The notes beneath the pieces were generated by a model. That model did not search any database, had not been told where the DNA came from, and saw only the letters and a program-made list of their open reading frames with translations. Below are positions 35,687 through 43,892 of a stretch of DNA of 64,000 nt, piece by piece. The first letter of the stretch is position 1; the number at the start of each line of letters is the position of its first letter. This DNA is from Candidatus Bathyarchaeota archaeon (lineage in GTDB: Archaea; Thermoproteota; Bathyarchaeia; Bathyarchaeales; Bathycorpusculaceae): the NCBI GenBank assembly GCA_903901015.1, contig CAIUPH010000092.1:25522-89521 (forward strand). Direction: 5' to 3'. A program made the position numbers and the translations under genes.

Positions 35687-36517
35687 TTAACTTGAAAGGT
35701 CATATCCTCGTGCTGTAACCATTTTTCCGTTGACAACTTTTGTTGCAGAGTTGCCCACGACTATGGTGGTGACCATGTCGATGTCGCAGTTGAGCATATC
35801 TTTGAGTGTAGTTACAATCGCGGTTTGACCTTCTCGTCCTGCTTGCCGAACAATTCCAACGGGCGTTTTAGGATTGATGTACTTGAGCATTATTTCGTAA
35901 GCTTTCGCCAATGGTTCGATTCGTCCCTGGCTTTGGGGGTTGTAGAGAACAATTGAGACGTCTGCTGAGGCGGCTGCTTCGAGTCTTCGCTCAATTTTTT
36001 CCCAAGGAGTCAACAGGTCACTGAGGCTGATTACTGCGAAGTCGCTCACTAATGGTGCCCCAAGGATTGCGGATGCGGCGGTTGCTGCGGTGACGCCTGG
36101 AACAATCTCAACGAGCACGGGGTTTTTGTCTTTGGCTGCAACTTCTAAAACTACGCCTGCCATGCCGTAGACGCCTGGGTCTCCGCTGCTAACCATCACG
36201 ACGAGTTTGCCTTCTTTGGCTTTGTCTACTGAGGTTTGGGCGCGTTCCACTTCTTTGCCCATGGTGCCAGAAATGACTTCAGCGCCTTTTTTAACGATTG
36301 ATTGAATTAATTTGATATAAGTACCATATCCAACGACGACGTCGGCGGCTTCTATTTCACTTCGAGCCTTAGGCGTTAAATGTTCAAGGCTGCCTGGGCC
36401 GATGCCGACTACACTTATTCGCCCTCGGCTACTGCCACTGTTACCCCGTTGAGCTTGGTTTTTTTGAGTAGTAGTTTTGAGTTTTTTCCCGCTATCAGTA
36501 GTGCTGCTCGTTCGCAT
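35687..36517 (-). CDS. cbiH: Precorrin-3B / cobalt-factor III C17-methyltransferase CbiH
   Basis: SAM-dependent methylase that contracts the corrin ring. Core from about residue 34: ISVVGIGPGSLEHLTPKARSEIEAADVVVGYGTY, VVMVSSGDPGVYGMAG, IVPGVTAATAASAILGAPL, FAVISLSDLLTPWEKIERRL and IVLYNPQSQGR. Last gene of the hemA-cbi operon. The only standard start in frame is ATG 36517, which overlaps cbiG by 103 bases and adds 33 non-conserved residues; the conserved core begins at the cbiG stop, with an in-frame ATA there. Confidence 0.92.
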   Translation of the reverse strand: MRTSSTTDSGKKLKTTTQKNQAQRGNSGSSRGRISVVGIGPGSLEHLTPKARSEIEAADVVVGYGTYIKLIQSIVKKGAEVISGTMGKEVERAQTSVDKAKEGKLVVMVSSGDPGVYGMAGVVLEVAAKDKNPVLVEIVPGVTAATAASAILGAPLVSDFAVISLSDLLTPWEKIERRLEAAASADVSIVLYNPQSQGRIEPLAKAYEIMLKYINPKTPVGIVRQAGREGQTAIVTTLKDMLNCDIDMVTTIVVGNSATKVVNGKMVTARGYDLSS

Positions 36518-37500
36518 ACTCCTCCAACACCGATTTTTTCCTGAACCATCGCTGAGTCAGGGGAAAGATCTGGGTGATTTAGAGAACGAAGTGCATCGAC
36601 ACTTAAAAACTCAAGCGGCGCACCCAACTTTTCTACAGCGTCCACTAGGGGTTTGGAGTTTCGCTTGATATCTACCGTTGCAAAGCGATTAACGCTCAAT
36701 AAGGAAATATGGAGTCGTGCCAAAGAAGCGTCCACCGCTTCAACTATGCTTTCAGTGGTTGAGTCTTTTCTTGCACCCAACCCGACAACGATGTACTTAG
36801 TTCTTAGTATCGTGAACGGTTTAACGAATTTAGCAATCGACAAGGGCTCATGAGTTATTATTATCCCCGCGTCATAATTGTTAACGATTTCAAGTGCTTG
36901 CACACCGTTCTCGGCTTTTTTAATCTCGAAACAGCCGATTACCTCTGTTGGAACTTTAACATCGCCGACCAGTACAACGATCAATCGGTCGCCGTTCACA
37001 ATGGCAGAGTTCACTGCAACGAGGCTTTCTGGGTTTTGGATGGTTAAATGAAGGTTTTTGGCGATTTCGTCAACGCTCATCTTGCCCGTAACGTCTGAGG
37101 CTGTGGTGATTACCGGGGTGCCGCCGATGCCTTTTGCGATTGTTCTGGCTAACTCGTTTGCGCCGCCGAAATGCCCAGACAAGAGGCTGATGATGAATTT
37201 TCCCGTTGCATCAACACCGATTACTGCTGGATCTGTGAGTTTGCTTTCCAGAAGCGGTGCGACTGAACGGATAATTATTCCTGTTGCCATGACACCTACA
37301 AACGCATCGACGCTGCTGTAGGAGTCTTTGATGAAGTCCCCGAATTTTTTGTCCATCACCGTGACGCCGTTTTGACTGTATTTTTTTGGCGCATAAACCG
37401 TCGAATTTAATCCAGCAGCATCTAAAACGTCTTTAATTTTCAGCGCCGTATCGACGCCCTGTCTTGTAATTGCAACAACTGCTATGCCTTTAGCATACAT
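36415..37500 (-). CDS. cbiG: Cobalt-precorrin-5A hydrolase CbiG
   Basis: Opens the lactone of cobalt-precorrin-5A and releases acetaldehyde. 361 residues. N-terminal domain with VDAFVGVMATGIIIRSVAPLLESKLTDPAVIGVDATGKFIISLLSGHFGGANELAR; C-terminal domain with IVVGLGARKDSTTESIVEAV and the VGGVCERAALL segment. It lies between cbiF and cbiH on the minus strand, with two bases separating it from cbiF. Confidence 0.94.
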   Translation of the reverse strand: MYAKGIAVVAITRQGVDTALKIKDVLDAAGLNSTVYAPKKYSQNGVTVMDKKFGDFIKDSYSSVDAFVGVMATGIIIRSVAPLLESKLTDPAVIGVDATGKFIISLLSGHFGGANELARTIAKGIGGTPVITTASDVTGKMSVDEIAKNLHLTIQNPESLVAVNSAIVNGDRLIVVLVGDVKVPTEVIGCFEIKKAENGVQALEIVNNYDAGIIITHEPLSIAKFVKPFTILRTKYIVVGLGARKDSTTESIVEAVDASLARLHISLLSVNRFATVDIKRNSKPLVDAVEKLGAPLEFLSVDALRSLNHPDLSPDSAMVQEKIGVGGVCERAALLIAGKNSKLLLKKTKLNGVTVAVAEGE

Positions 37501-37502
37501 TC

Positions 37503-38264
37503 CTATTCGCCTTTGCGGAACCCCGTGGTGAATTTGGGGTCATAGAGCTTAGATAAATCGTACGCTTGCGGGTCGAAGACTTTGCCGACGAAAATCAAGG
37601 CGGTCTCAGTTATGCCTTCAGCTTTGACTTTGGCAACGATGTCTGCAAGTGTGCCTTTGACGATTTTTTGTTCAGGCCACGTTGCCTTGTAAACCACTTG
37701 GCAGGGTGTTTCTTTGGGGTAGCCGCCTTTCTGGAGGTCCTCTACGACGCGGGCAATGTGTGGGGTGCCGAGGAAAATAACCATCGTTGCTTGGTGAACA
37801 GCTAATTTGCGGATGCTTTCGGCTTCCGGCACTGGTGTTCTGCCTTCGGGGCGCGTGATGATGACTGTCTGGGAGATGTTTGGCAGCGTTAATTCACGGT
37901 TCAATGCTGCTGCGCCGCCTAAGAGGCAGCTGACGCCTGGAATACGGAAGTACTCTATGCCTTCTTTATCTAAGAAAGTCATCACTTCTTGGATAGCACC
38001 GTAGAAGCTTGGGTCACCGTCATGGAGACGCACTACAAGTTTATCGGCTTTGACACCTTGAGCCATGATTTTTTGGACTTCGGGCAGGCTCATTTTGGCG
38101 CTGTCATGCAGCTCTACGCCTTTCTTGCAGTATTTCAGGTATTCTGGGTTTAAGAGACTGCCAGCGTAGATGACGCTGTCGGCTTTTTCAAGCCATTTTT
38201 TGCCTTTCAACGTGATGAGTTCGGGGTCGCCTGGACCTGCACCTATGAAAACAACTTTATTCAT
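37503..38264 (-). CDS. cbiF: Cobalt-precorrin-4 C11-methyltransferase CbiF
   Basis: SAM methylase of the tetrapyrrole methylase fold, 253 residues: NKVVFIGAGPGDPELITLKGKKWLEKADSVIYAGSLLNPE, VRLHDGDPSFYGAIQEVM, IPGVSCLLGGAAALNRELTLP and TVIITRPEGRTPVP. These are hallmarks of CbiF/CobM. ATG 38264 is chosen because it overlaps the cbiL stop by eight bases; longer readings lie in cbiL. Confidence 0.95.
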   Translation of the reverse strand: MNKVVFIGAGPGDPELITLKGKKWLEKADSVIYAGSLLNPEYLKYCKKGVELHDSAKMSLPEVQKIMAQGVKADKLVVRLHDGDPSFYGAIQEVMTFLDKEGIEYFRIPGVSCLLGGAAALNRELTLPNISQTVIITRPEGRTPVPEAESIRKLAVHQATMVIFLGTPHIARVVEDLQKGGYPKETPCQVVYKATWPEQKIVKGTLADIVAKVKAEGITETALIFVGKVFDPQAYDLSKLYDPKFTTGFRKGE

Positions 38265-39030
38265 GTTTGGCACCATTCCCGTTTTGTTTCCAGTGAATTG
38301 GAACCTGGCTTTTCTTAACAATCGCCACTGAAAAGTAATCTTCTGTTATATCCCAGCTGGGTACATCGCTTAGTTTGCCCACGAGAACTTTCTCTTCCCA
38401 CAACGTACATCGCTTGACCAAGGCGATGGTTGAGTTTTGGGTGAAACCCGCCTTCAAAAGGATTGGAAGGAACTCTTTAATGTGGAATGCGCACTTCATG
38501 AACACCAAGTTATCTGCGTGTCTGGCGGCGTCTTCGATGTGTGCTGGGTTGAGGTCTGAGGGGATAATTGTGACTACTTCTTCTTTCTCCGCCAAGGGCA
38601 GTTTTGCGCTTGCTGCTGCGGCGGTCACTGAGGTTACGCCGGGGATGATTTCGAGCTCGATTTCAGGGTAGGTTTCTTTGACGCATTCATAGAGGTACAG
38701 AAACGTGCTGTAGAGCATGGGGTCGCCCAGGGTGATGAAGGCAACGTCGCCTTTTTTTGCTTTCGCCGCAACTATAGCTGCGTTTTCCACCCATAATTTT
38801 CGGTTGTTAAGGTCGTCTTTAGTCATGGGGAAAACAAGTTCAAGGATTTCAGCTGGTTTTTTGCGTTCAGCCAAGATTTGTTTAACCATGCGTAGAGCCA
38901 TGCTGGGTTTGTTAGCGTGGGATTTCGGTACACATATAATGTCCACTGATTGGAGGGCTTTCACTGCTTTAACCGTGATTAGTTCTGGGTCGCCTGGACC
39001 AACGCCGATGCCTATGAATGTTCCAGCCAA
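38257..39030 (-). CDS. cbiL: Cobalt-factor II / precorrin-2 C20-methyltransferase CbiL
   Basis: SAM methylase of 257 residues: TFIGIGVGPGDPELITVKAVKALQSVDIICVPKS, VAFITLGDPMLYSTFLYLYECV, IIPGVTSVTAAAASAKLPLAEKEE and the tail VKRCTLWEEKVLVGKLSDV...DYFSVAIVKK. Adds the C20 methyl group. Ten bases follow the cbiT stop. Confidence 0.95.
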   Translation of the reverse strand: MAGTFIGIGVGPGDPELITVKAVKALQSVDIICVPKSHANKPSMALRMVKQILAERKKPAEILELVFPMTKDDLNNRKLWVENAAIVAAKAKKGDVAFITLGDPMLYSTFLYLYECVKETYPEIELEIIPGVTSVTAAAASAKLPLAEKEEVVTIIPSDLNPAHIEDAARHADNLVFMKCAFHIKEFLPILLKAGFTQNSTIALVKRCTLWEEKVLVGKLSDVPSWDITEDYFSVAIVKKSQVPIHWKQNGNGAKHE

Positions 39031-39040
39031 ATGAGTTCAC

Positions 39041-39646
39041 CTAAGGTTTTGTCGCTGAGACAATTGTTATTGGGTTTCTTGCCATCATCATTGTTCCGCT
39101 GTTTATTTGTTTTCCCTTCGCCACCGAAATATGTGTGATGTCGATGTCTTTGAAGCCGAGCGTTTTGAGTTCAGCTATGGCTATGGTTGCGGTTTCCAGA
39201 AGGATAGCGTTTACCACTATTCTGCCGTTTGGTTTTAGTTTATAGTTGGCAGTTTGTATTATCGCTCGCAGAGACACACCACCACCGCCAATCAAACAGG
39301 CGTCAGCGTTTGGAAGACCAAGTAATGCTTCAGGGGCTTTGCTGCGGGTAATGCAGACAGTGTTTTGGACACCGAATTTTTCAACGTTACTGGTTGTTAA
39401 TCTGATTGCTGCTTCATCCTCGTCTATGGCGTAAACCTTGCCTTTGGGAGCAACCTGAAGCGCCGCCTCAACCGTTAACCCACCCGTGCCGCAGCCAACA
39501 TCAATAACTATGGCGCCTTCGCACAATCGGGCTTTAGAAATAGTTACAACTCGGATTTCTTCTTTGGTTGGTCCAGGAACCGCATCGTTCTGGTTGAATA
39601 ACTCGTCGGGTATCCCCGGCGTCTTGTATACCCAGTTTTTTGCCAT
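39041..39646 (-). CDS. cbiT: Cobalt-precorrin-6B C15-methyltransferase (decarboxylating) CbiT
   Basis: Class I SAM methylase of 201 residues: PGIPDELF, VPGPTKEEIRVVTISKARL (the typical CbiT entry), IDVGCGTGGLTVEAAL (SAM motif I), YAIDEDEAAI and ACLIGGGGVSLRAII. It decarboxylates the C12 acetate and methylates C15. It acts with CbiE, encoded just upstream as a separate gene (fused as CobL in aerobes). Confidence 0.95.
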   Translation of the reverse strand: MAKNWVYKTPGIPDELFNQNDAVPGPTKEEIRVVTISKARLCEGAIVIDVGCGTGGLTVEAALQVAPKGKVYAIDEDEAAIRLTTSNVEKFGVQNTVCITRSKAPEALLGLPNADACLIGGGGVSLRAIIQTANYKLKPNGRIVVNAILLETATIAIAELKTLGFKDIDITHISVAKGKQINSGTMMMARNPITIVSATKP

Positions 39647-39667
39647 TGTCGATTCAACTTTACTTTG

Positions 39668-40333
39668 TTACTTGGAGTTTGGTTTGATAACCATTACGCA
39701 TAAAGGCACAAAAGATTGCGCCGAAATTTTTTCTAATGTGCTCGAAGTTATTTTCTCGTTTTCTAAGGTTAGGTTCTCGCAGATGTAAACGGGAATTTTC
39801 TTTTCGACTCCAGAGGTGATTAAGAAAGTAGCGATTTCTTTTGGCGGAAATGCTCGGGAATCAGGAAGCAACATTACATTTTTATTATTTTTAACACATG
39901 TGAGTAAATGGTTTTTGTCTTCAGCGGTCACGTTGCCTTCATGAAAGGTAAAAAGGCAGGTGGTATCCCAGTTTAGGGCTATCTTTGCAGCGCAGGCTTG
40001 AATGGAGCTTACGCCTGGAGTGACAGTGATGTTTTCAGCGTTAAATAATCCGCTTTCTAAAACAGTATGCAGAAGCCCTGAAAAACCGGGGTCGCCCGTG
40101 GACAGCAAAGCCACGTTTTTGCCGCTATTCAAAGATTCCGCTGCGTATTTGAGGGCTTCATGCAGGTTTTTAGCGGTTAAAATCAATGTTTCCCCGTTCA
40201 CTTCAGAAGCGAACAAATCCAAGCTTCTTTGAGCACCAATGACAATTTGGGCTTGCGCCACAGCTTTTCTTGCGGCTGGCGTAACGTAGTCTGGTGAACC
40301 TGGTCCAACGCCAACTATGTTAAGTTTAGCCAA
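39668..40333 (-). CDS. cbiE: Cobalt-precorrin-7 C5-methyltransferase CbiE
   Basis: Tetrapyrrole methylase fold of 221 residues: LNIVGVGPGSPDYVTPAARKAVAQAQIVIGAQRSL, VALLSTGDPGFSGLLHTVL, VTPGVSSIQACAAKIALNWD and FTFHEGN. The ATG at 40333 overlaps the end of cbiD by 19 bases. Confidence 0.93.
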   Translation of the reverse strand: MAKLNIVGVGPGSPDYVTPAARKAVAQAQIVIGAQRSLDLFASEVNGETLILTAKNLHEALKYAAESLNSGKNVALLSTGDPGFSGLLHTVLESGLFNAENITVTPGVSSIQACAAKIALNWDTTCLFTFHEGNVTAEDKNHLLTCVKNNKNVMLLPDSRAFPPKEIATFLITSGVEKKIPVYICENLTLENEKITSSTLEKISAQSFVPLCVMVIKPNSK

Positions 40334-41415
40334 GGCTTACTGCATCTCGCGTTTTCGTCCATACCGAGGACTTTGCCATCCATCGCAACGATTACTACGC
40401 TTATCTTTATCTTGTTTTCGACGCGGTCGCTTACCCGCTGGTGAACTCGAGTTGATATTCGGTCGTAGGTTGGTTCCAACAGATTGGCTTGCCGCAGGAT
40501 TTCTGAGGCTTCATCCGAAGTGTTAGCTGCTAAGAGTTCGTTAATGGTTTTGGTGTTGGCTCCCACTGCGCCCGCGTAGGAAGCGATAACTTCGTTTCGG
40601 GCATCTCCAACCTTGTGGTGCGTGTTAAAGATGTTCGCCGCCAGCTTTACCAGTTTGCCCGAGTGACCCAGAACAATGATTTCTTTAACGCCTTTCTCAA
40701 CGGCTTTGTCAAGCATGTAACCCACAAAGTCGCCCGTTTGAACTATCGCATCTTCAGGAACATTGAACTGTTGCTTGGCGATGCGTTCGCCGATATTTCC
40801 CGGAACAAAGAGTATTCGTTTGTAGCCTTTTGCTATTGCAACGTCGATTTGGGGAACCAGCGAACGGCGGCAGGCTTCCAACGAAAGCGGCTTAACGACG
40901 CCTGTGGTTCCAAGGATGGATACGCCGCCTGCTATACCGAGTTTGGCGTTCATGGTTTTTTTGGCTATTTCTGCTCCTTCAGGCGCGCTGATTGTGATTT
41001 CAACGCCCCTTCCCGCAGGCAATACTTCTTTGACAGCTTCAGTTATCATGCTCTTGGGCACTGGGTTTATTGCGCCTTCGCCGATGGGTACCTGCAAACC
41101 GAGTTTGGTGACTTTCCCCACGCCCACGCCGCTTTTTATGGTGATTTTGCCGTCGTCTGTTAGTTTTATGGTTGCGGTTATCTCCATTTTGTCGGTGACG
41201 TCTATGTCTTCTCCCGCGTCCTTAACGACAATTGCTTCTGCTGTGTCTTTGCCGAGTTTTCTGCTGGATTTCACTGGAACCTCAAAACGCAGACCGATAG
41301 GGGTTGGAATGACTACTCGGTCAACTGGTTCTTTGAGCGCTGCGATTACGGCGGCTTTGGCTGCTGCTGCCGCGGTTGCGCCTGTGGTTATGCCGTATTT
41401 TAAAAACCGCGCCAT
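40315..41415 (-). CDS. cbiD: Cobalt-precorrin-5B C1-methyltransferase CbiD
   Basis: CbiD, 366 residues, methylates C1 and is specific to the anaerobic pathway. Typical motifs: KYGITTGATAAAAAKAAVIAAL at the N-terminus, GVGVGKVTKLGLQVPIGEGAINPVP, ILGTTGVVKPLS, FVPGNIGERIA, QTGDFVGYMLDKAVEKGVKEIIVLGHSGKLVKLAANIFNTHHKVGDAR (HSGK and the THH region). ATG 41415 with GGTGA six bases upstream is preferred over ATG 41421, which abuts that site. Confidence 0.95.
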   Translation of the reverse strand: MARFLKYGITTGATAAAAAKAAVIAALKEPVDRVVIPTPIGLRFEVPVKSSRKLGKDTAEAIVVKDAGEDIDVTDKMEITATIKLTDDGKITIKSGVGVGKVTKLGLQVPIGEGAINPVPKSMITEAVKEVLPAGRGVEITISAPEGAEIAKKTMNAKLGIAGGVSILGTTGVVKPLSLEACRRSLVPQIDVAIAKGYKRILFVPGNIGERIAKQQFNVPEDAIVQTGDFVGYMLDKAVEKGVKEIIVLGHSGKLVKLAANIFNTHHKVGDARNEVIASYAGAVGANTKTINELLAANTSDEASEILRQANLLEPTYDRISTRVHQRVSDRVENKIKISVVIVAMDGKVLGMDENARCSKPWLNLT

Positions 41416-41427
41416 TAACATTCACCG

Positions 41428-42540
41428 TTAACCGTAACGTTTGCCTTCAGCCATGGAAAGCAATGCGTTGAAGACAGCCACTGCGATTGTGCTGCCGCCT
41501 TTGCGTCCCCTTGTAATCACGTATGGAACTGAAAGTTTCGCCACGACTTCTTTGGATTCGGTTGCACCCACAAAACCCACGGGTACCGCGACAATTAGGG
41601 CTGGTTTAACTTTTCCTTTCTTGATTTGGTCTGCCAGCTCAAACGCTGCTGTTGGGGCGTTGCCAATGAGTATGATGGCGCCGTCTAAGCCGTCTTTAAT
41701 GGCTAAACGCATTGCGGCTGCTGAGCGGGTTAAGGATTCTGATTTTGCGAGTTCCATGGTTCGTTCGTCGTTCATGTAAGTGGATATTTTGCTGCCGAAT
41801 TTTTTGAGTCTTGCATCGTTGATGCCTGCTTTCACCATTTTGACGTCGGTGACTATTTTGGCGCCAGCTTTAATTGCTGCTACTCCCGCGGAGACTGCGT
41901 CGTCGCTGATTACGAGGAGTTTTGCGAATTCGGGGTCAGCAGTTGTGTGAACTACGCGCTCGACAATGGGAACTTGATCACTGGGAAACTTTGCCAAATC
42001 AACGCCGATGGCTTCTCGGATAAGTTTCATGCTGGTATCAACAATTCTGCCAGCCTCAACCACCGAGTAAGCATCGAGGACTTCTGCGTCTTTTTTGTCC
42101 CTTACGCTAAAGGAGGCGTGTTTGTGTTCTGCCTCTTTTTCTCCCAATGCTTGAAGTGCTTTTTCAGCAAGAATGACTGCGATACATTCGTCTGCACCAA
42201 TCGGTTCCCCATAGAACACTCGAATTCCTCTTGCGGAAAGCTGAGCTTGCTTGTCTTTTACATCTATGAGCTCCGGGATTTCTTGTGTTGTGTGAACACC
42301 TGGCGCTAAGAAAGCTGGAACTAACACAATCTTTGAAACGCCTTTCTTGGCAACTGAGTCTATTGCCTCAGATATAGTGGGGGTGTCTCTTATCATGAAA
42401 GCGATTTCTACAATTTTGAACTGGGATTGCCTACGCAGAATTTCAGCTATCTTCTCTAAGTTCTCTCGGTTATGAGGCAGTTTGCTTCCATGTCCAATCA
42501 GAATTAAACCGACTTTTTCCAGAACTGCTGGGTTTGTCAA
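41428..42540 (-). CDS. Fused sirohydrochlorin cobaltochelatase CbiX / cobalt-precorrin-8 methylmutase CbiC
   Basis: Two enzymes in one chain of 370 residues. Residues about 8-130 are a small CbiX (GLILIGHGSKLPHNRENLEKIAEIL; IVLVPAFLAPGVHTTQEIPELI with the second metal-binding histidine), inserting cobalt at the start of the pathway. Residues about 155-368 are CbiC (VEAGRIVDTSMKLIRE, ERVVHTTADPEFAKLL, DVKMVKAGI, ILIGNAPTAAFELADQI, ATESKEVV), the late methyl shift to cobyrinate. The start is TTG 42540, one base after the hemA stop. Confidence 0.92.
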   Translation of the reverse strand: MTNPAVLEKVGLILIGHGSKLPHNRENLEKIAEILRRQSQFKIVEIAFMIRDTPTISEAIDSVAKKGVSKIVLVPAFLAPGVHTTQEIPELIDVKDKQAQLSARGIRVFYGEPIGADECIAVILAEKALQALGEKEAEHKHASFSVRDKKDAEVLDAYSVVEAGRIVDTSMKLIREAIGVDLAKFPSDQVPIVERVVHTTADPEFAKLLVISDDAVSAGVAAIKAGAKIVTDVKMVKAGINDARLKKFGSKISTYMNDERTMELAKSESLTRSAAAMRLAIKDGLDGAIILIGNAPTAAFELADQIKKGKVKPALIVAVPVGFVGATESKEVVAKLSVPYVITRGRKGGSTIAVAVFNALLSMAEGKRYG

Positions 42541-42541
42541 G

Positions 42542-43828
42542 TTATTTTTTCTCCGTTTTCTCGAACAATTTAACCGCGGTTTCGATGAGTTTCTCATCAC
42601 CATTCTTGGCGGCTGAACGTAAATTCTCAACAATAGGAATAAACGTTTGCTTGAGCAAAATAGAAGTTAAATCATCCAGAATCTTTTTTTGGCGTTCATC
42701 CAAGTCACCCAGCATGTTAAGGGCGGTCGCCAGTTCTTTTTGCCTGACTTCTTCAGCACTAGACAGTAGTGAAGAAATGATTAAACGCGTCGAGAGGCTC
42801 TTCATGTCCTGGTCGAGAACAACTAGCTCCTGGTCGAGTATCTGCTCTGCTTTTTCAATGCTTTTTTCGCGTTCCATCTTGTTAGTATTTGCAATCATCT
42901 GCAGGTCGTCGATGTTGTAGAGTTTTGTTCCAGCTACTTCCTGCACGGCTTTCTCAACGTTGCGGGGATTTGATATGTCGATTATTACAAGGTTGTTCTT
43001 GTTTACTCTTTGAGCTATCAATCGGGATACTATCTCTTTGGTTAAAAGATAATGCGGCGCCGATGTGGAGCAGATAACGACATCAGCATCAACCAGGACC
43101 TCTTCAAATTGGTTAAATTTGACGACTTTTCCCGAAAGAGCTTCAGCCAACGTTACCGCACGGTCGTAGGTTCGGTTTGCTATGAAGATGGGACTAAGGC
43201 AGCGTCTAGCTAAGGCTTTTGCAACAAGAGTTCCGATTTCGCCGGCACCCATGACAAGGATTTTTTTGTTCTCCAAACTGCCAAGCAGTTTCACCGCTAA
43301 CTCGACGGCGGCTGAACCGATAGAGACTGCGCCTTTGTTTATGCCTGTTTCGTTGCGGACGCGTCTTCCAACGGTCATTGCCCGATTGAGCAGGTGCTTG
43401 AGGATTGGTCCAATCGTTTTGGCGTTTTCCGCTTCGAGGAAGGCGTCCCAAACTTGATTTAGAACCTGGTCTTCACCGATAACCATCGATTCTAAACCCG
43501 AAGTAATTCGTAGCAAATGATTAACAGCGTAATTGTCCATGTCTATTTCTATGGCTTGCTTTGCTTCCTCATAATTTACACCCGCTCTTTTCGCCAAGTA
43601 TTCTTTAGTTAAAAAAGCCACATGCACTGTTTCTCCAGTGACCAGAAAGATTTCTACGCGGTTGCAGGTTTGCAAAATCAAGCATTCTTCCACGTCCTGC
43701 AGGGAGCATATCTCGGCAAGCCCCTGTGCTTTATCTTTAAAAGAGACGGATTCCATCAGCGGCACTCGGGCTGTTTTATGGGTTATTCTAACGTTTATGA
43801 CGTGGTCTGTCTTAGCCGAGGAATGCAT
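42542..43828 (-). CDS. hemA: Glutamyl-tRNA reductase
   Basis: First committed enzyme of the C5 tetrapyrrole pathway: reduces glutamyl-tRNA to glutamate-1-semialdehyde with NADPH. 428 residues. Catalytic cysteine in ILQTCNRVEIF, GLESMVIGEDQVLNQVWDAF, MGAGEIGTLVAKALARR (NADPH fold), IDISNPRNVEKAV and a helical dimerisation domain at the C-terminus. ATG 43828 lies about 30 bases after the minus-strand TATA (CTTATATTTAAG), which suggests a leaderless start; ATG 43843 is closer to the TATA than a transcript start should be. Heads the operon with the cbi genes. Confidence 0.94.
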   Translation of the reverse strand: MHSSAKTDHVINVRITHKTARVPLMESVSFKDKAQGLAEICSLQDVEECLILQTCNRVEIFLVTGETVHVAFLTKEYLAKRAGVNYEEAKQAIEIDMDNYAVNHLLRITSGLESMVIGEDQVLNQVWDAFLEAENAKTIGPILKHLLNRAMTVGRRVRNETGINKGAVSIGSAAVELAVKLLGSLENKKILVMGAGEIGTLVAKALARRCLSPIFIANRTYDRAVTLAEALSGKVVKFNQFEEVLVDADVVICSTSAPHYLLTKEIVSRLIAQRVNKNNLVIIDISNPRNVEKAVQEVAGTKLYNIDDLQMIANTNKMEREKSIEKAEQILDQELVVLDQDMKSLSTRLIISSLLSSAEEVRQKELATALNMLGDLDERQKKILDDLTSILLKQTFIPIVENLRSAAKNGDEKLIETAVKLFEKTEKK

Positions 43829-43859
43829 GGTTGGATAAACCATGCGGCTTAAATATAAG
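43825..43859. promoter_or_regulatory. Divergent hem/cbi promoter with palindrome at the hemA start
   Basis: GCATGGTT (43825-43832) and AACCATGC (43838-43845) form a perfect inverted repeat with a 5-base spacer that includes both possible hemA start codons. Next to it CTTAAATATAAG (43848-43859) is a TATA-like element, nearly symmetrical, that could serve hemA (minus) and, 45 bases away, the plus-strand operon. A repressor bound here would block hemA transcription; inference from layout. Confidence 0.45.
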
Positions 43860-43892
43860 GGTTACCGTAAATAGCCGTCGGGGCTCTTTGGG

